NCBI RefSeq assembly: GCF_018873765.1
Contig: NC_057926.1
Coordinates: forward strand, 38,796,946 to 38,860,945
DNA: 64,000 nucleotides
From: Telopea speciosissima
Lineage: Eukaryota > Streptophyta > Magnoliopsida > Proteales > Proteaceae
Direction of reading: 5' to 3'
The notes beneath the pieces are model-generated. The model was given only the letters and a program-made list of their open reading frames with translations, ran no database searches and was not told where the DNA came from. This document shows, in pieces, positions 10,496 to 21,455 of this stretch. The position numbers and the translations under genes are program-made. Every line of letters begins with the position of its first letter. Within the stretch, counting starts at the first letter, position 1.

Positions 10496-11806
10496 TTAAA
10501 GCATGGGTGGTGGCCCAAGTAAAGAGGGTACCGGTTGGGTGGTGGGGGGGGGGGAGCCTATAGGGATGTGAAATGAAAAACGGCCCTCATCAAAAACTAC
10601 ATGATGAGAGATGATGATCAAGTTAGTTTGAGGATTGAGGCACCGATAACCACGATGACGGGAGCTATAACCCATGAAGATGTGAAGCGAGGATCTATAG
10701 TCAAGTTTGTGTTTGTTATATGGTCTTAACAATGGATAACAAGCACATCCAAAAACACGAAGTTGATTATAGGCAGGATGAGTGCCAAATAATTTAAATA
10801 TTGGAGAGACATTGCCTAAAAGAGAAGTAGGTAAGCGATTAATTAAAAAAACCGCGATGTCAAAGGCAAAATGCCAATATTGTTTTGGAACATGGGCATG
10901 AGCCATAAGGGCGAGACCAGTTTCAACTATATGTCGATGGCGAAGCTCAGCAGAGCCATTTTGTTCATAGGTGTGTGGACAAGACAGTTGGTGATCTATG
11001 CCATTAGTTTCTAAATAGGTAGATACATTGCGAAACTCACCACCCCAATCACTTTGAAAACGTTTGATTTTACTGTCAAAAAGATTCTCAACCAGGGTCT
11101 TAAATTTAACAAATGTGGGAAAAACTTCAGATTTATTTTTAAGGGGAAAAATCCATAAATATTTGGTAAAGTCATCTAAAAAAATAAGATCAAGAGGTTT
11201 TGATGATTTATGTTAAGCCCTTTTAAATGGCAATTTATGACTTTTTCCTTGTTGGCAAGCACTACAAATTTGAAAATCATCTTTATTAGAAATAGGTAAT
11301 TGATGATTAGCTAAAACATGAAGAACAATGCGAATAGAGGGATGGCCTAAACGGTTGTGCCATTGATGTAGAGAAGCACGTTCACCCACTAAAACCTGAG
11401 GGGAGTGTTTATTTGATTTATTGATGACAAGCTGGTAGAGACCATCTTTAGTTTGTCCCTGAAGGAGCTGCTTTCCCGTGAGTCGATCCTTCACAAAAAA
11501 ATAGTCACGATGGAATTCAAACATAACATTGTTATCTCTTGTAAATTGAGAAACCGAAAGTAAATTTTGAGTGATGCTTGGGACATGCAAAATATTGTGT
11601 AAAACTAGAGAATTAGAAGAAGAGGGTATGCGAGATTTACCAGTATGAAGGATAGGCAAGCCGGAACCATTACCTACATGAACTTGATCCGTTCCTTGAT
11701 AAGCTTGAGCAAGATGCAAATTCTCAAGATCTGAAGTTATGTGATGGGTGGCTCCGGAATCTGGAAACCAAGAATTACCAGTGGTGGTGCTTTGGTAATC
11801 AGCCAT
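10496..11806 (-). pseudogene. Copia protease and integrase, with core deletion
   Basis: The protease signature WFPDSGATHHIT lies near 11770, then the integrase zinc finger (WHNRLGHPS...CSACQQGKSHKLPF). After an in-frame TAA near 11213 the frame continues KSSKPLDLI and then directly LDDFTKYLWIFPLKNK. The usual H(S/T)DLWGP segment with the first catalytic Asp of the D,D-35-E triad is missing (about 20 residues). The second Asp (QSDWGGEF) and Glu (NGSAELRHRH) remain. The C-terminal part runs from MAHAHVPKQYWHFAF to a TAA near 10496. Confidence 0.88.
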
Positions 11807-11863
11807 GTTGGCTGAGAATGAAGATGAACCATGTGATGGGTGATAGGCATGATTGAAACGATT

Positions 11864-12814
11864 TCAGCAATCAAGGGCCTTGTGACCAGCCTTGTTACAC
11901 ACTTGACAAATAATTGTTGTGTTAGAGGATGGATGGTGACCAGCAGAATTATTGTGAGAGTAAGAGCCACGATTTTGATAGTGGCGATATGAACCACGAT
12001 TGTAAGCGTTACATCCACGACCATTTGAGCAACCACGAGAGAACCCGCGACCATTACGACCACCACGAAAATCAAAGGAGTTGGTGGTGGCAGTATTGGC
12101 CATGACAGAAGCAAGGTCACTGGCTGTTGCTTCATCACGCAATCTGATTTCCTTCGTTAACAACATTCCACAAAGATTAGGGTATAAAATAGGGTCAGTG
12201 CGAGTGGTTACAGATGTAACAAAGGCACTGTATTCAGGGCCAAGCCCATTAAGGGTGTAAAGACAGAGGTCTTCATCATTGACTGGCTTCCCAGCTGCAG
12301 CAAGAAGGTCGGTGATCCCTTTTATTGTAAGCAGATATTCATTAATAGTGGAGGAGCCACGCCTGGTGTTTTGGAGCTGAAGACGCAATTGTAGGATGCG
12401 TGCATTGGAGAGATGATTATATGTACGCTCAAGGGTACTCCAAACAGTGGCAGAAGTTGAGCATCCAATAACTTGGGCATGCACCGATTCAGAGAGAGAG
12501 GAGATCAACCAACTTAGTATTAGTTGGTCCTGTCGAATGCAGAGAAGATAGGCTGGATTAACAGAAGTTATAGTCGTGCTTGAGGCAGAGGCAGCAGCAG
12601 CATCATTCTCTGTGGGAAGAAATTGTGCTGGACATATTTTTGATCCAGTAACAAAATCATAAAGATCATAACCTTTCAGTAGTGGGATGAATTACGATAG
12701 CCATTGCAAGTAGTTGGAGTCGTTGAGCTTAATAGCAATAGCATGATTCAGAGAAGGGGTAAAGGGGCTCTGTGGAAGAGCTGTAGCAGCAGTAAGAGCA
12801 GTGGAATTCTCCAT
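11864..12814 (-). pseudogene. Copia gag
   Basis: The ATG at 12814 lies 23 bp inside the LTR end. The protein reads MENSTALTAA, then LNDSNYLQWL and an in-frame TAA near 12695. It continues through the UBN2-type gag core (WSTLERTYNHLSNARILQLRLQL, LLAAAGKPVNDEDLCLYTLNGLGPEY), an Arg-Gly-rich stretch and the CCHC knuckle CQVCNKAGHKALDC. TGA at 11864 replaces the Trp usual after the knuckle (CWNRF), separating gag from the protease. Confidence 0.88.
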
Positions 12815-12828
12815 TAATGCCTGGGCGA

Positions 12829-12837
12829 CTGATACCA
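12829..12837 (-). other. Initiator-tRNA-Met primer-binding site
   Basis: The minus strand reads TGGTATCAG directly next to the LTR end TTTAACA. TGGTATCAGAGC is the standard plant copia primer site; only the first nine bases are kept here. Confidence 0.85.
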
Positions 12838-12912
12838 TGTTAAAGAAATAATTACAGAATGAGAAGAAAAGAGAGAGAGAGACACAAGAGTTTAATGTGG
12901 TTTGGTGCTAAG
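12838..12912 (-). mobile_element. Remnant of the copia 5' LTR
   Basis: About 75 bp matching the outer end of the 3' LTR at 8213 (TGTTAAAGAAATAATT, GACACAAGAGTTT). Similarity stops around 12905-12912; the remaining ~360 bp of LTR are absent. Confidence 0.75.
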
Positions 12913-13105
12913 AGTGGATGGGGCTACCTCGGGGTGTACTCGTACAGTGGCAGCCAGGGCCTGTGTCGAGGTGGACCTTCGGTGCGATCTGCTGGCAAAA
13001 ATTTGGATAGGCTGTTGTAGGCTCAACGGATGAAGATCGATCCGCGACCTCTTTCTGGCATGGTGCACCCGAGTGTGGGAGCGGTGCGGGGATTGTTGTT
13101 GATGA
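12913..13105. other. Unassigned GC-rich segment
   Basis: About 190 bp between the broken copia LTR and the next LTR. An open frame on the minus strand (13146-12892, rich in His, Arg and Ser) has no recognisable motif. It could be internal sequence of the adjacent LTR element or junction filler. Confidence 0.4.
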
Positions 13106-15719
13106 TGTAGGGAGTCACCACCTAGATCAGGGTCTAGGACCCACAAATGGTGCCCGTTCTTCAGAGAAGGGCGCTAATTAACTCCAATGACTCAATGGAT
13201 GGTCTGCTCCAGATATCTGGGTAGGTGTCAAGTTACGGGCTGGGAAGGTGTTAGGCACCCAGGAACCGCCCGGCCGACGGCCGGTCTTCCTAGACCAAAC
13301 TCTATTGTATACTGTTGTGTTATTTGTATTATGCACCTAATTAAACTATTTTATTTTTTGTGTTTTGATTATCTTTGTTGAAATTTATGGACCTAATTAG
13401 GCTAATTAAAATTAATGTTTTAATCCTAATTACTACCCCTAAATTAGGTGATTATGTAGAGCCAAAATGGCCAAAATTATGAAAATACCCCTAGAGGACC
13501 AAAATATGTACAAAGGCAAGAAATCACATTTAAATGCTGAAATGATTAAAACATGATTAAAGGCATGCATGTGAATTATTAAAATATATACAATACTACA
13601 AAGTGATAAAATTACCAAAATGCCCCTATTAAGGCAAAAATACAAATATGCATGAAAATGCAAACTTATACTTAAAACATGCTTATGAAAGTTAAAACAT
13701 GCAAATAAAGTGATAGAAACCTTTCCAGGGCCCTAAATATGATTTGGTCACAAAATGACCAAAATACCCCCGAGGGCAGAAGTGACTTTTTATGCATGGT
13801 TATGATTCATGGTGGGCATGTATGCATATGAAAACATTCTAAAACAACTTAAAACAGAATTTAATGCTTAGAAATGTATTTTTTCTGATTTTCTTGGATT
13901 TTCACAACAAATACAAAAATGACATCTACATCCCTAACATGGTAAGGAACACCTATGAAAATGATAAAACATTTATGTCAGTGATTAATGATCCCATAAA
14001 ATCAATCCTGATGAAATATGTATCCCATAATTTTTTTGTGAATTTTTATGCATTTATACTATTTTTAATATTTTCTGAAATACTAAAAAGAAGGGAAAAC
14101 AAAGAAAAATACAAAATCCCCATCACAGATCCTAATTGGATCAAACCGGAGCCCACACCCACTAATCAAAACATGATATTTAACATGGTCATAATGATTT
14201 TGTCCAAATCCCCACCCACAGGTTCAGATTTTACATAATCCAAAATCCTTCACAGGAGCAAAAATGTCACAAAAACCGTGATTTGGAGCTTGAGAAAATT
14301 AATGGACATCAAGCACAGTGGGGAACATCTTCCCTAAAATTTTCAAAAATTAACCACTCTTGTGTTATTTTTGAAGATTTTTTAACTGAAAACAGCCTCT
14401 TTTAACTAAAGAAAATCAAAAGAAATACATAAAAACTAAATAAAGATATATAAAACCTACCTTTGAAGCGTGGAAGTGTATGGGCTCAGTCTACATATCC
14501 TTGGATGGCCGGAATTATCGCCGGAAGGCACCGAAAGCCACTCCAAGTGTGTTTGCCCCAAATGGCAAGAGTGGTGAACAAGGGGTATTTGAGGAATTTT
14601 ATATATCTATGGAAGCATGATATGGAGATGTTTCTAGAATGGATGGACAGAGGGGAGAACGAAATTCACAATGATAATTTTTTCATGAATTTTCTCGGTC
14701 CCTAAACCCTCCAAATGGCCTCCTATTTATAGGAGAAAATCTGTTCGAGGAAAGGTCTCAAAGACCCTTGGGGCCTTAAAGGCGGGGGATAAGGTGAGTG
14801 ATGGCCTGGGCTTGCGTGTGCCTAGGCTTGCTGTGCAGCCTGGGCATGGGTGTGCCTTGGCCTGCTGGGTAGGTGGGCATGGGTGATGGGCCTTGTGTGG
14901 CTCAGCCTAAATGGTGGGGCTTTGTCCCCTGCCGACAGTCCTAGCTAGGTCGGATCATGCTGGGTTGACCCGGTTCGGGTCAACTCAGTTTGTCCCCTTT
15001 GTTTTATTTTTTTATTTTTTTATATATTCCTTTTAGAGATTCCATTTTAAAGGTCCACATTCAAATATCAATATCTTTTTATCCGAATGGTCGATTTTGA
15101 TGCGCCACATATCGCCGCGAAGGTCTCAACATGTACTTTCCATCTATGTGGCAGATATGGTCAGATTTTGCCTAAAAATGACATGGATATCGAGGAAAGC
15201 ACGTAAATTGTGTTTCACACTGATCAAGGTCCAAATGATACCGGAATTACATGAAATTTTATGTGTAAGCACAATATGACCAAATAAAGTTATCCAAATG
15301 GTTTTAGGTCACATCGGGTGGCTTGGGTACCAAGAACCATGCCAGGGGCAAAATGGTCATTTTCATAAAAGTTATCCGATTTGGCCAAAACTTTTCGTGA
15401 AAGCTTAATATGACCATATAAGGTCATCCAAAGTGTTTTGGGCCAAATCGGGCAGTCCAGATACCGAGAACTAGGCCAGGGGTAAGACAGTCATTTTGAC
15501 AAAAAGGCGTCAGATTGGAGTGAAATTTCACATGTGGGCTTAAAATGGTTAAACAAGGCTATCCTAGAGATTTGGGCTCTACTTGGGACAGTTTGGTTAC
15601 AAAAAGTGGGGTAAGGGTAAATTGGTAATTTTTTACCATTTGGTCACCACGCAAGCCAGTCGAGCTTTAATCATCATCGCCGAGTCACACTTCCAAGGTG
15701 CCAAAATTCAGTGTCTACA
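13106..15719 (+). mobile_element. Large LTR (2.6 kb), probably Tat/Ogre-like gypsy
   Basis: Starts TGTAGGGAGTCACCACCTAG and ends AATTCAGTGTCTACA, with TGTAG/CTACA termini. GGGAAGGTGTTAGGCACCC near 13240 and the terminal GTGTCTACA are features I recognise from long LTRs of plant Tat/Ogre-type gypsy elements. No gag or pol is attached and no second copy is present. Flanking bases (GATGA and GCTGT) do not form a TSD, so it is either a rearranged solo LTR or a deleted end. The interior is AT-rich without coding capacity. Confidence 0.6.
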
Positions 15720-16970
15720 GCTGTGGATCGTCAAGCTTCTAATTGAGAATTGTTTATGAACGCTTGCTCCCTTTCTGCCTGGAATGTTCTAAGTTGGGGC
15801 ATGCTAAGGAGGTGTGTCGCAAAGCTAGGGAGGGGTTGCAAAGAAAATTCAAGGAGGGCACAGGTAGCGGTGAGAAAGGAGGGGCGGTATTGAAGGCTAT
15901 GGAAGGGGGGAATGAGGCTGGCTCCAAAGGGAAGGCAGTTGTAGTGATGGAAACAGAGGAGAGAAGGGACCTGGGGAGGGGGGTGCAACGAAGGTTGACT
16001 ATGGGGGAATCGTCGACAAATGCTCCCGCTCAGGCACTGCCGTTGCGGGGATTGACACATGGCTTGGACCCATTGGTGGTTGGGCAGACGTCTCAAGGAG
16101 ATAACGGAAACAGTCACAAGGACGATCTGGAAAGGGGTATCTTGGAGGTGGGTGAACCCTCATCGGTTTGTGCGCATGTGGAGGGGGGTGCAACAAGTGG
16201 TATTGCTCCCCAAGTTGCTGCCAAGGGTGGCGTTCCACCGCCTTCAATGGTGGTTTTGTGTGGAGGAGATGGTTATTCGGTAGCCAGCCAGGGTGGCAAG
16301 GGGATGACACGAATTTCACAAGTTCAAGATTCAAATTTAAATTTTGAAACCATTAGAGAGAATAGAGGGAAGTCGGTTATTGTCGATAATGATTTTGCAT
16401 TGTTGGCGGACGCAGACTTGGAGGAGGATTCGTTGGAGTCCAATAGTGAAGATTTTGGTGCTAATTTGGTAGGTAAAGATTTATCTAGTAAAGATTGTAA
16501 TCATCTTGATCCCAGTGTGGACTCTCATACAGTTGTAGATAAGGATGATGAGGTGGGAAAGGAGTCTTTATGTTCAAATAAGGAGCGCTCATCTCACGTA
16601 GGTGGGTTGGATGGAGTGGACTCGGGCCTAAATATGGGTATGGGCTTTGCTTGTGTATTTGGGCCAGATGTGGGTGGGTCGGAGGATGACCAATTTGATC
16701 ATGAGATGCAAGGTGGGTGGACTCAGGTGTTGGGTCAACTAGTCACAATGGCTGTAGGAATGCCCCGCGAGGTGGTCGAATGAATAGCCGTATGGCAACT
16801 CCAGTTATTGGTAGAACTCATCATCAAAAGAAGGCAAAGCTTGGTGTTAAAGCGGTGGACACAGCAGTAGAGAAGGAGATTTCATCTCCCTTTTCACCAG
16901 AGGAGGAGGCTCTTTTGGCTCATGTGGCTTTTGATAGGCCTGATGTATATACTGGGATCCCCCGAAGATA
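15720..16970 (+). pseudogene. LINE ORF1, zinc-knuckle and C-terminal part
   Basis: Resumes immediately after the LTR with GSSSF, a stop, then RIVYERLLPFCLECSKLGHAKEVC, the CCHC_4 knuckle that follows DUF4283 in plant LINE ORF1s. A long open frame (to 16783) gives a low-complexity acidic tail. A shifted frame to about 16970 follows (FSPEEEALLAHVAFDRPDVYTG). The sequence then passes straight into 3'UTR-like DNA with ATTCAATAAAAT near 17140 and an A-tract. Confidence 0.8.
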
Positions 16971-17171
16971 AAATAGGACAAGGACCCCCTCGGTACACCT
17001 CGCAGAGCCTCTATAGGCTTGTTTTATTATTTTTCTCGGGTTAGCCCTCGGTAATATGGCTAAGGGCTGAGTCCCCCTTTTAAGTTGTAGCTTTCTTTGC
17101 CAGTACTCTGTCATAGGCTTGTTTGGCCCCCTTTTATTTATTCAATAAAATTGCTCTTTTCAAAAAAAAAA

Positions 17172-17491
17172 ATGGCAGTAATTAAGCATTAATGATAACA
17201 ATAATTATTTAGAAATATGTAATGGTCCAAATAAACAATTATTTAAAGAAAACATAAAAGAATTTGATTCATACTTCCATTTCATTAAAAGAATTTAAAA
17301 ACATGTAATGGAAAGTAGCCATTTGAATAAAAAAGTTAAAATAAAAAAACTTATAAAACCGATTAAACTGAAACTGTTTATAAATAGCTTCAGTTTCTAC
17401 ATGTGAAATGGTTTGATTTTGGTTTTACCTAAAAAAATTTGCACTGAGCCAAACCGTTTACACTGGAACCGTACCGTTTAACACCCTTATA
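17172..17491. mobile_element. Right half of the hAT-type MITE split by the LINE
   Basis: Continues the sequence interrupted at 7674: GGCAGTAATTAAGCATTAAT matches 23960-23985 in the intact paralogue. It ends AACACCCTTATA, followed by TGGAATTT at 17493-17500. AACCGTTTAAC-type words dominate. Confidence 0.7.
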
Positions 17492-17509
17492 TTGGAATTT
17501 GACTTACAA

Positions 17510-19030
17510 AAACAAACTCAGCCTTATCCCAACTTAATGGGGTCCGCTACATGGATCCAAACAAAACGAAAGAAAACTGAGCTCTAACAAAACAAACAGA
17601 AAAATAGGGATGTGTAAAGAGAAGAGAAATGGAAAATAGAAAATGATAAATGAAGGATGAAAGATAGAGGAAAGAAGCCCAATCCAGCACAACAGGAGAA
17701 TCTCAGCTAAATGGGGTCTGCTACATGGATCCTTTCCCTCCAATAGGCTCTATCCGAAGTCATACTTGGTACAAGACCTACACTATGCATGTCGTTCTTC
17801 ACCACTTCTCCTATATGGTCATTTTAGACCTGCCCCTAGGTCTTTTAGCTAGGGGTGTCAATTTAGGACCACAACTAATCCGGACCGACAGGAACCGGTA
17901 CCGGACCACCCAATAACTTATTGGGACGGATCTGGTCTTAGTGATATACTATTGGTCCGGGCCAGTTCTAGTCCGGTCTCCCAACGGTTCTGGAACCAAT
18001 ATCCCATTAAGGACCTAGTGGCACCGGATGATTTGTAAACAAATCAAATGGGAAATTAGAGATCTAAAACCCTAAAAGGCTTTAACATCTTACCTATTAA
18101 TAGTATTACATTGCTTGGGACTTATAAGTAGCTCTCTATTGTCTCTCTTTAAGTCATCAGTATATGATTTGAGGTTGAAATGGAAATCATGAACTCTTAA
18201 AGCTGTCTCCTTATTTATATATGCATCAATGTCTTTATTTTGGGCTCTACAAGACTATATTTATGAACGATGAAGCTCCTCCCTAGAGAAACTCTTATTG
18301 TCCTTGTTCTGGGCTCACTAATGTTTGGAACCGATTAGGAACTGGAACCGAACCACCCATTAGTTAATGGTCCTGGGTCTCAGATTTGGACCCAGTAAGC
18401 TTATTGGTCCGGTTATGGTCTTGATACCTTAGAGCCAGAACCGCTAAGGATCCGGACCGATAGCCCAGAACCAGACCAATTGACACCCCTACTTTTAGCT
18501 CCTTCAATCAGGATCATATCACTCCTCCTTACTAGGGCATCCCTAGCCCTCCATTGAATATGACCATACCATCTTAAATCACTCTCTTGGAGCTTGCCAT
18601 TGATCGGGGTGACTCCCACGTCCGTTCTAATATGATCATCTTGTACTTTATCCTTCCTTGTTTTTCACCCATCCATCTTAATATTCTCATCTCTGCTACA
18701 CATAGCTTATATGTATGAAACTTCTTAACTGCCCAACATTCTACCCCATACATCATAGTTGGTCGTACAATAGTTTTATAGAACTTTCCTTTAAGCTTTA
18801 AAGAAATACATCGTTCACATAACACTCTAGACACACCTCTCCACTTTATCCATCCCACTTTAATTCTCTATGAAACATCACCCTCTATGCCACTTTCTTT
18901 ACTTATGATTGACCCCAGATATCTAAAATAGTCACTTTGTGGTATTTTTGTATCCTCAATTCGCACCATATCATTATCCATCACAATGTGACTAAAATTA
19001 CACATCATATACTCCGTCTTTGTTCTACAT
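17510..19030 (-). pseudogene. RTE-type LINE fragment, split by a MITE
   Basis: Minus-strand 18858-18574 reads LKLKGKFYKTIVRPTMMYG, ECWAVKK, VAEMRILRWM, and near 18560 RWYGHIQ and VRRSDMI; this is the C-terminus of a plant RTE-clade reverse transcriptase. Its 3' part is at 17510-17850, with CTTAATGGGGTCCGCTACATGGATCC-like sequence occurring twice (about 17535 and 17710), a hallmark of these elements. Upstream (18860-19030) decayed RT sequence continues. Endonuclease and most of the RT are missing. Confidence 0.8.
17850..18491. mobile_element. hAT-type MITE, 642 bp
   Basis: Termini TAGGGGTGTCAATTTAGGAC and ...CCAATTGACACCCCTA, flanked by exact 8-bp CTTTTAGC (17842-17849 and 18492-18499). Both ends are rich in GGACCGG-type words. 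It is nested in the RTE LINE. Confidence 0.9.
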
Positions 19031-20093
19031 AAGTCAGAAAAGATAGGGTTGTTGGATTTATTTGTCCATTAAATCCGGTTTGATCCGATTTACTTTGTAT
19101 TGAACTTTTTATACATTTTTGTTTAATATTATCACATGCGATATAAACTTTTTGAGCATTATGTTTCCGTAAGTTTTACTTAAAATGGTAGTCACGACTA
19201 GGGTTTGGGCTGGGCACCCTTATCATATGGTCGTCGCATTGGGTATGCCTAGACATGTGATGTCAGGGTACGAATGCGAGTCCTTACATGTTTAATGTGT
19301 GTATTGACGAAGAATCTACTTTGTCGATTCCCTCATGTATTACTGCCAGATGTAGGATGGGATAGACATGTATCACCGAGACGCTGTATCTGAGAGGACC
19401 CTGTCACTGTAAAATGTGACCGCATTCTTTGGTTCATTAATGACTGAGACTCAACTGAGTCAAAGCCGGTGTTCTGGGAATTCGTAAACAGTTTGTGAGT
19501 GAGGGAGTTACTTAACATGGTCACTACTGCCCGATTGGAGAACACCAAGATTGAGGTTGTCTGTGAATGGTCGGATCAGAATCTGGATCTAGTGTCGTTT
19601 TGACAATGGTTCTTGCAAAACCTATTTTACATAAAATGATAGATTATATGTAGTTATTTAATTAAAATGTTTTATCGAGTTTTGTGGGACTCGATCATAT
19701 ACACAGACACTCTTATATGGACATGTACTATGGAATGGGGTTTGACAGTACTAGTATACATGCCCTAGATTCCATAATGATGGTGTTGATTAGTGGTGGG
19801 TTGGTACATGATGATTTATTATAATGTAGGGGTTTATTTGGAATTTACTTAAATAATTGATTATTTATTTAATTAATAGATATGATACTAATTATAATTA
19901 TTCATAAATTAAAATAAATAATTAATTAAACTATTTTCAATTAAATTCTGCTTCTTCACCAATTAGAAGCACTCTAGGTTCAAACAAATTCAAGTCAAAG
20001 AGGAGAGAGAAGATTCACACTCTCACTGGAAGTTAGGGTTTAAAAAAAAAAAAAAAAAACCTTGGCATTATTATTATTTTTTGGTAGAAAACC
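19031..20093. other. Unassigned repeat-like sequence
   Basis: No coding sequence. The stretch with TCGGATCAGAATCTGGATCT (19573) and TTTGACAGTACTAGTATACATG (19742) has a counterpart around 55090-55300 (CGGACTGGAATCTGGATCCA, TTTGATAGTATTTAATTACATG). Both may be diverged copies of one non-coding, possibly LTR-type repeat. AT-rich sequence and an A-tract at 20042-20060 follow. Confidence 0.35.
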
Positions 20094-20603
20094 TTGGCAT
20101 TATATATAATAAAAAACGTGGAGGAGAGAGAAAACTCTTCCACGTTTTTTGGTGCTCCCCCCTTCTCCACGATTTTGGCTCTCTCTCTCTCTCTCTCTCT
20201 TGATCGATGTCTTCTTCTATCTCCTTCTTGCTCTCTAGATCTGAGAGGTAGGGTTTTGGAAACGCGGTTTATACTTGAAGAATTGAAAAGGAAGATCTAG
20301 TTTGGCTTGGAGATCCTTGGCTACACCATTGGAGGATCAAGTTTTGTTTATCTGAGTGTGGTCGTTGGTTGAAGCACCCTTATTTATTGGAGGAACTACA
20401 CTTGAAGTTCATCAGGTTAGCAATTTCTTGTTGATTCCTCTTGTTTTTAATTATATGATTATTCATGGGATGCGAAAGAAACCCGAATCAATCTCTTTTC
20501 GTTGCGCATTCGGGTATGAGATAGAAATGAGATAAAAAATTTATGTCTTTGGTTCCCATAATTTTATGGATAAAGACAGAGAAGGATTTGGTAATAGATT
20601 TTT
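20094..20603. other. Intergenic, (CT)n tract and small hairpin
   Basis: AAAACGTGGAGGAGAG and CTCTTCCACGTTTT around 20113-20152 form an imperfect hairpin, followed by a (CT)n run at 20180-20200. TAGGGTTTTGGAAACG and related text look like UTR-type sequence, but I could not assemble a gene. Confidence 0.35.
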
Positions 20604-20772
20604 GGGAAGCAGTTCTCTGTCCGGGTGTGTGGCCTACGCCAACACTCCCATGTGTCTATCTCTCTCCTCCTTAAAACAAGGGGATAGAGGTGTCTTATCA
20701 CATGGGGAGGAGAGAGATAGACTCATGGAAATGGTAGTGTAGGCCACACTCTCGGACATAAAACTTTTTTCT
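20604..20772. mobile_element. 169-bp Mutator-type MITE (family A, copy 1)
   Basis: Starts GGGAAGCAGTTCTCTGTCC and ends AAAACTTTTTTCT. Exact 9-bp TSD TAGATTTTT (20595-20603 and 20773-20781). Nearly full-length inverted repeats (GTGTGGCCTACGCCAACACT against its complement). Sister copies of exactly the same length are at 49194 and 54513. Confidence 0.92.
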
Positions 20773-20884
20773 TAGATTTTTATACCAAATGTCAAGGGTT
20801 AGAGGTTTCAAGAGTTGGTTTTCCTCAAATACATGTTTATTGATTTACTAAGGTGAACCACAATGATCCCATGGACCGTAGTTT

Positions 20885-21109
20885 GACCTACAAGGGTTTA
20901 CTGAGAAAATAAGCATGGCCACATCTATTGCCATTAACAAAGTCAAGGAAATTGACTAGAAATTTCAAATTTCTAAAAAGACAAAATCTGCCTTTGCAGC
21001 TGCTGAACAAAAGGTCAGTACTGCTAGGTCTGCCATCATGAAGAACCTGTATATCCTTACTGGGGCATTCAATAATGTTGCTAAGGCTATCTCCATTGTT
21101 GGATGTTAA
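20885..21109 (+). pseudogene. Decayed BPA1-like (ACD11-partner) gene fragment
   Basis: One plus-strand frame reads QGFTEKIS, then AINKVKEID, a TAG, KFQIS, KTKSAFAAAEQKVSTARSAI, MKNLYILTGAFNNVAKAI and a TAA at about 21107. From memory this matches the C-terminal half of plant BPA1-like proteins (RRM proteins related to the binding partner of ACD11), which contain VNEKVKEVDQKFQVSEKTKS and AAAEQKVS-type text. The RRM domain was not found upstream. It lies just downstream of GDSL copy 2, in opposite orientation, and belongs to the duplicated block. The family assignment is tentative. Confidence 0.5.
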
Positions 21110-21455
21110 TGCTATAGATGACTTCAAGCATTGACTTTGATATTCTTTGTTAAAGACATTCAGGTTTTAATTTTTGTCAATGTTCTTTTTGTTATATGCT
21201 ATAAGTTTAATATTGAAGATGCTCTGCTTCACCATTGCTGTCTCTGGCAAGGTATCATTAATTGCAGGTATCTTCATGAAACTGTAACATTATACAACCT
21301 CAATAACTTGATTTGGAAATCAGATGCAATGCTACCCTTATAAAACCAATAAAATGAAGAACAATTGATAATCATCTAGTTACAATTCTGACAACAAAAA
21401 AAAAGAAGAAAGAAAATCAAACTCTAAAACCCTATTTGAACTAAAATTAATTAAT

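Larger units (their letters stand above)
8213..12912 (-). mobile_element. Ty1/copia element, degenerate, 5' LTR truncated
   Basis: Minus-strand order is: LTR remnant (12838-12912), initiator-Met primer site, gag, protease, integrase, RT, RNase H, polypurine tract and 3' LTR (8213-8646). Copia order (integrase before RT) is clear. Each coding module has at least one nonsense codon and the integrase core carries a deletion, so it is inactive. It sits in LINE ORF1. No TSD could be matched because the 5' LTR is broken. Confidence 0.9.
7675..17170 (+). mobile_element. LINE carrying ORF1 only, with nested insertions
   Basis: The 5' end lies just before the ATG at 7692 and the 3' end is an A-tract at 17162-17171, after AATAAA-like sequence. 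The flanks share AAATGGCA (7667-7674; at the tail near 17170-17177), a TSD with an imperfect extension. Removing the copia element and the LTR leaves 5'UTR, ORF1, a short 3'UTR and poly(A). No endonuclease or RT is present, so ORF2 was lost or never copied. The host site is the hAT MITE of the GDSL block. Confidence 0.75.

Noticed and set aside
8213-12912. Complete copia element with paired LTRs
   Set aside because: Only about 75 bp of the 5' LTR remain and no TSD was found.
13106-15719. Exact solo-LTR insertion with TSD
   Set aside because: GATGA and GCTGT on the two sides do not match, so a simple solo LTR could not be claimed.
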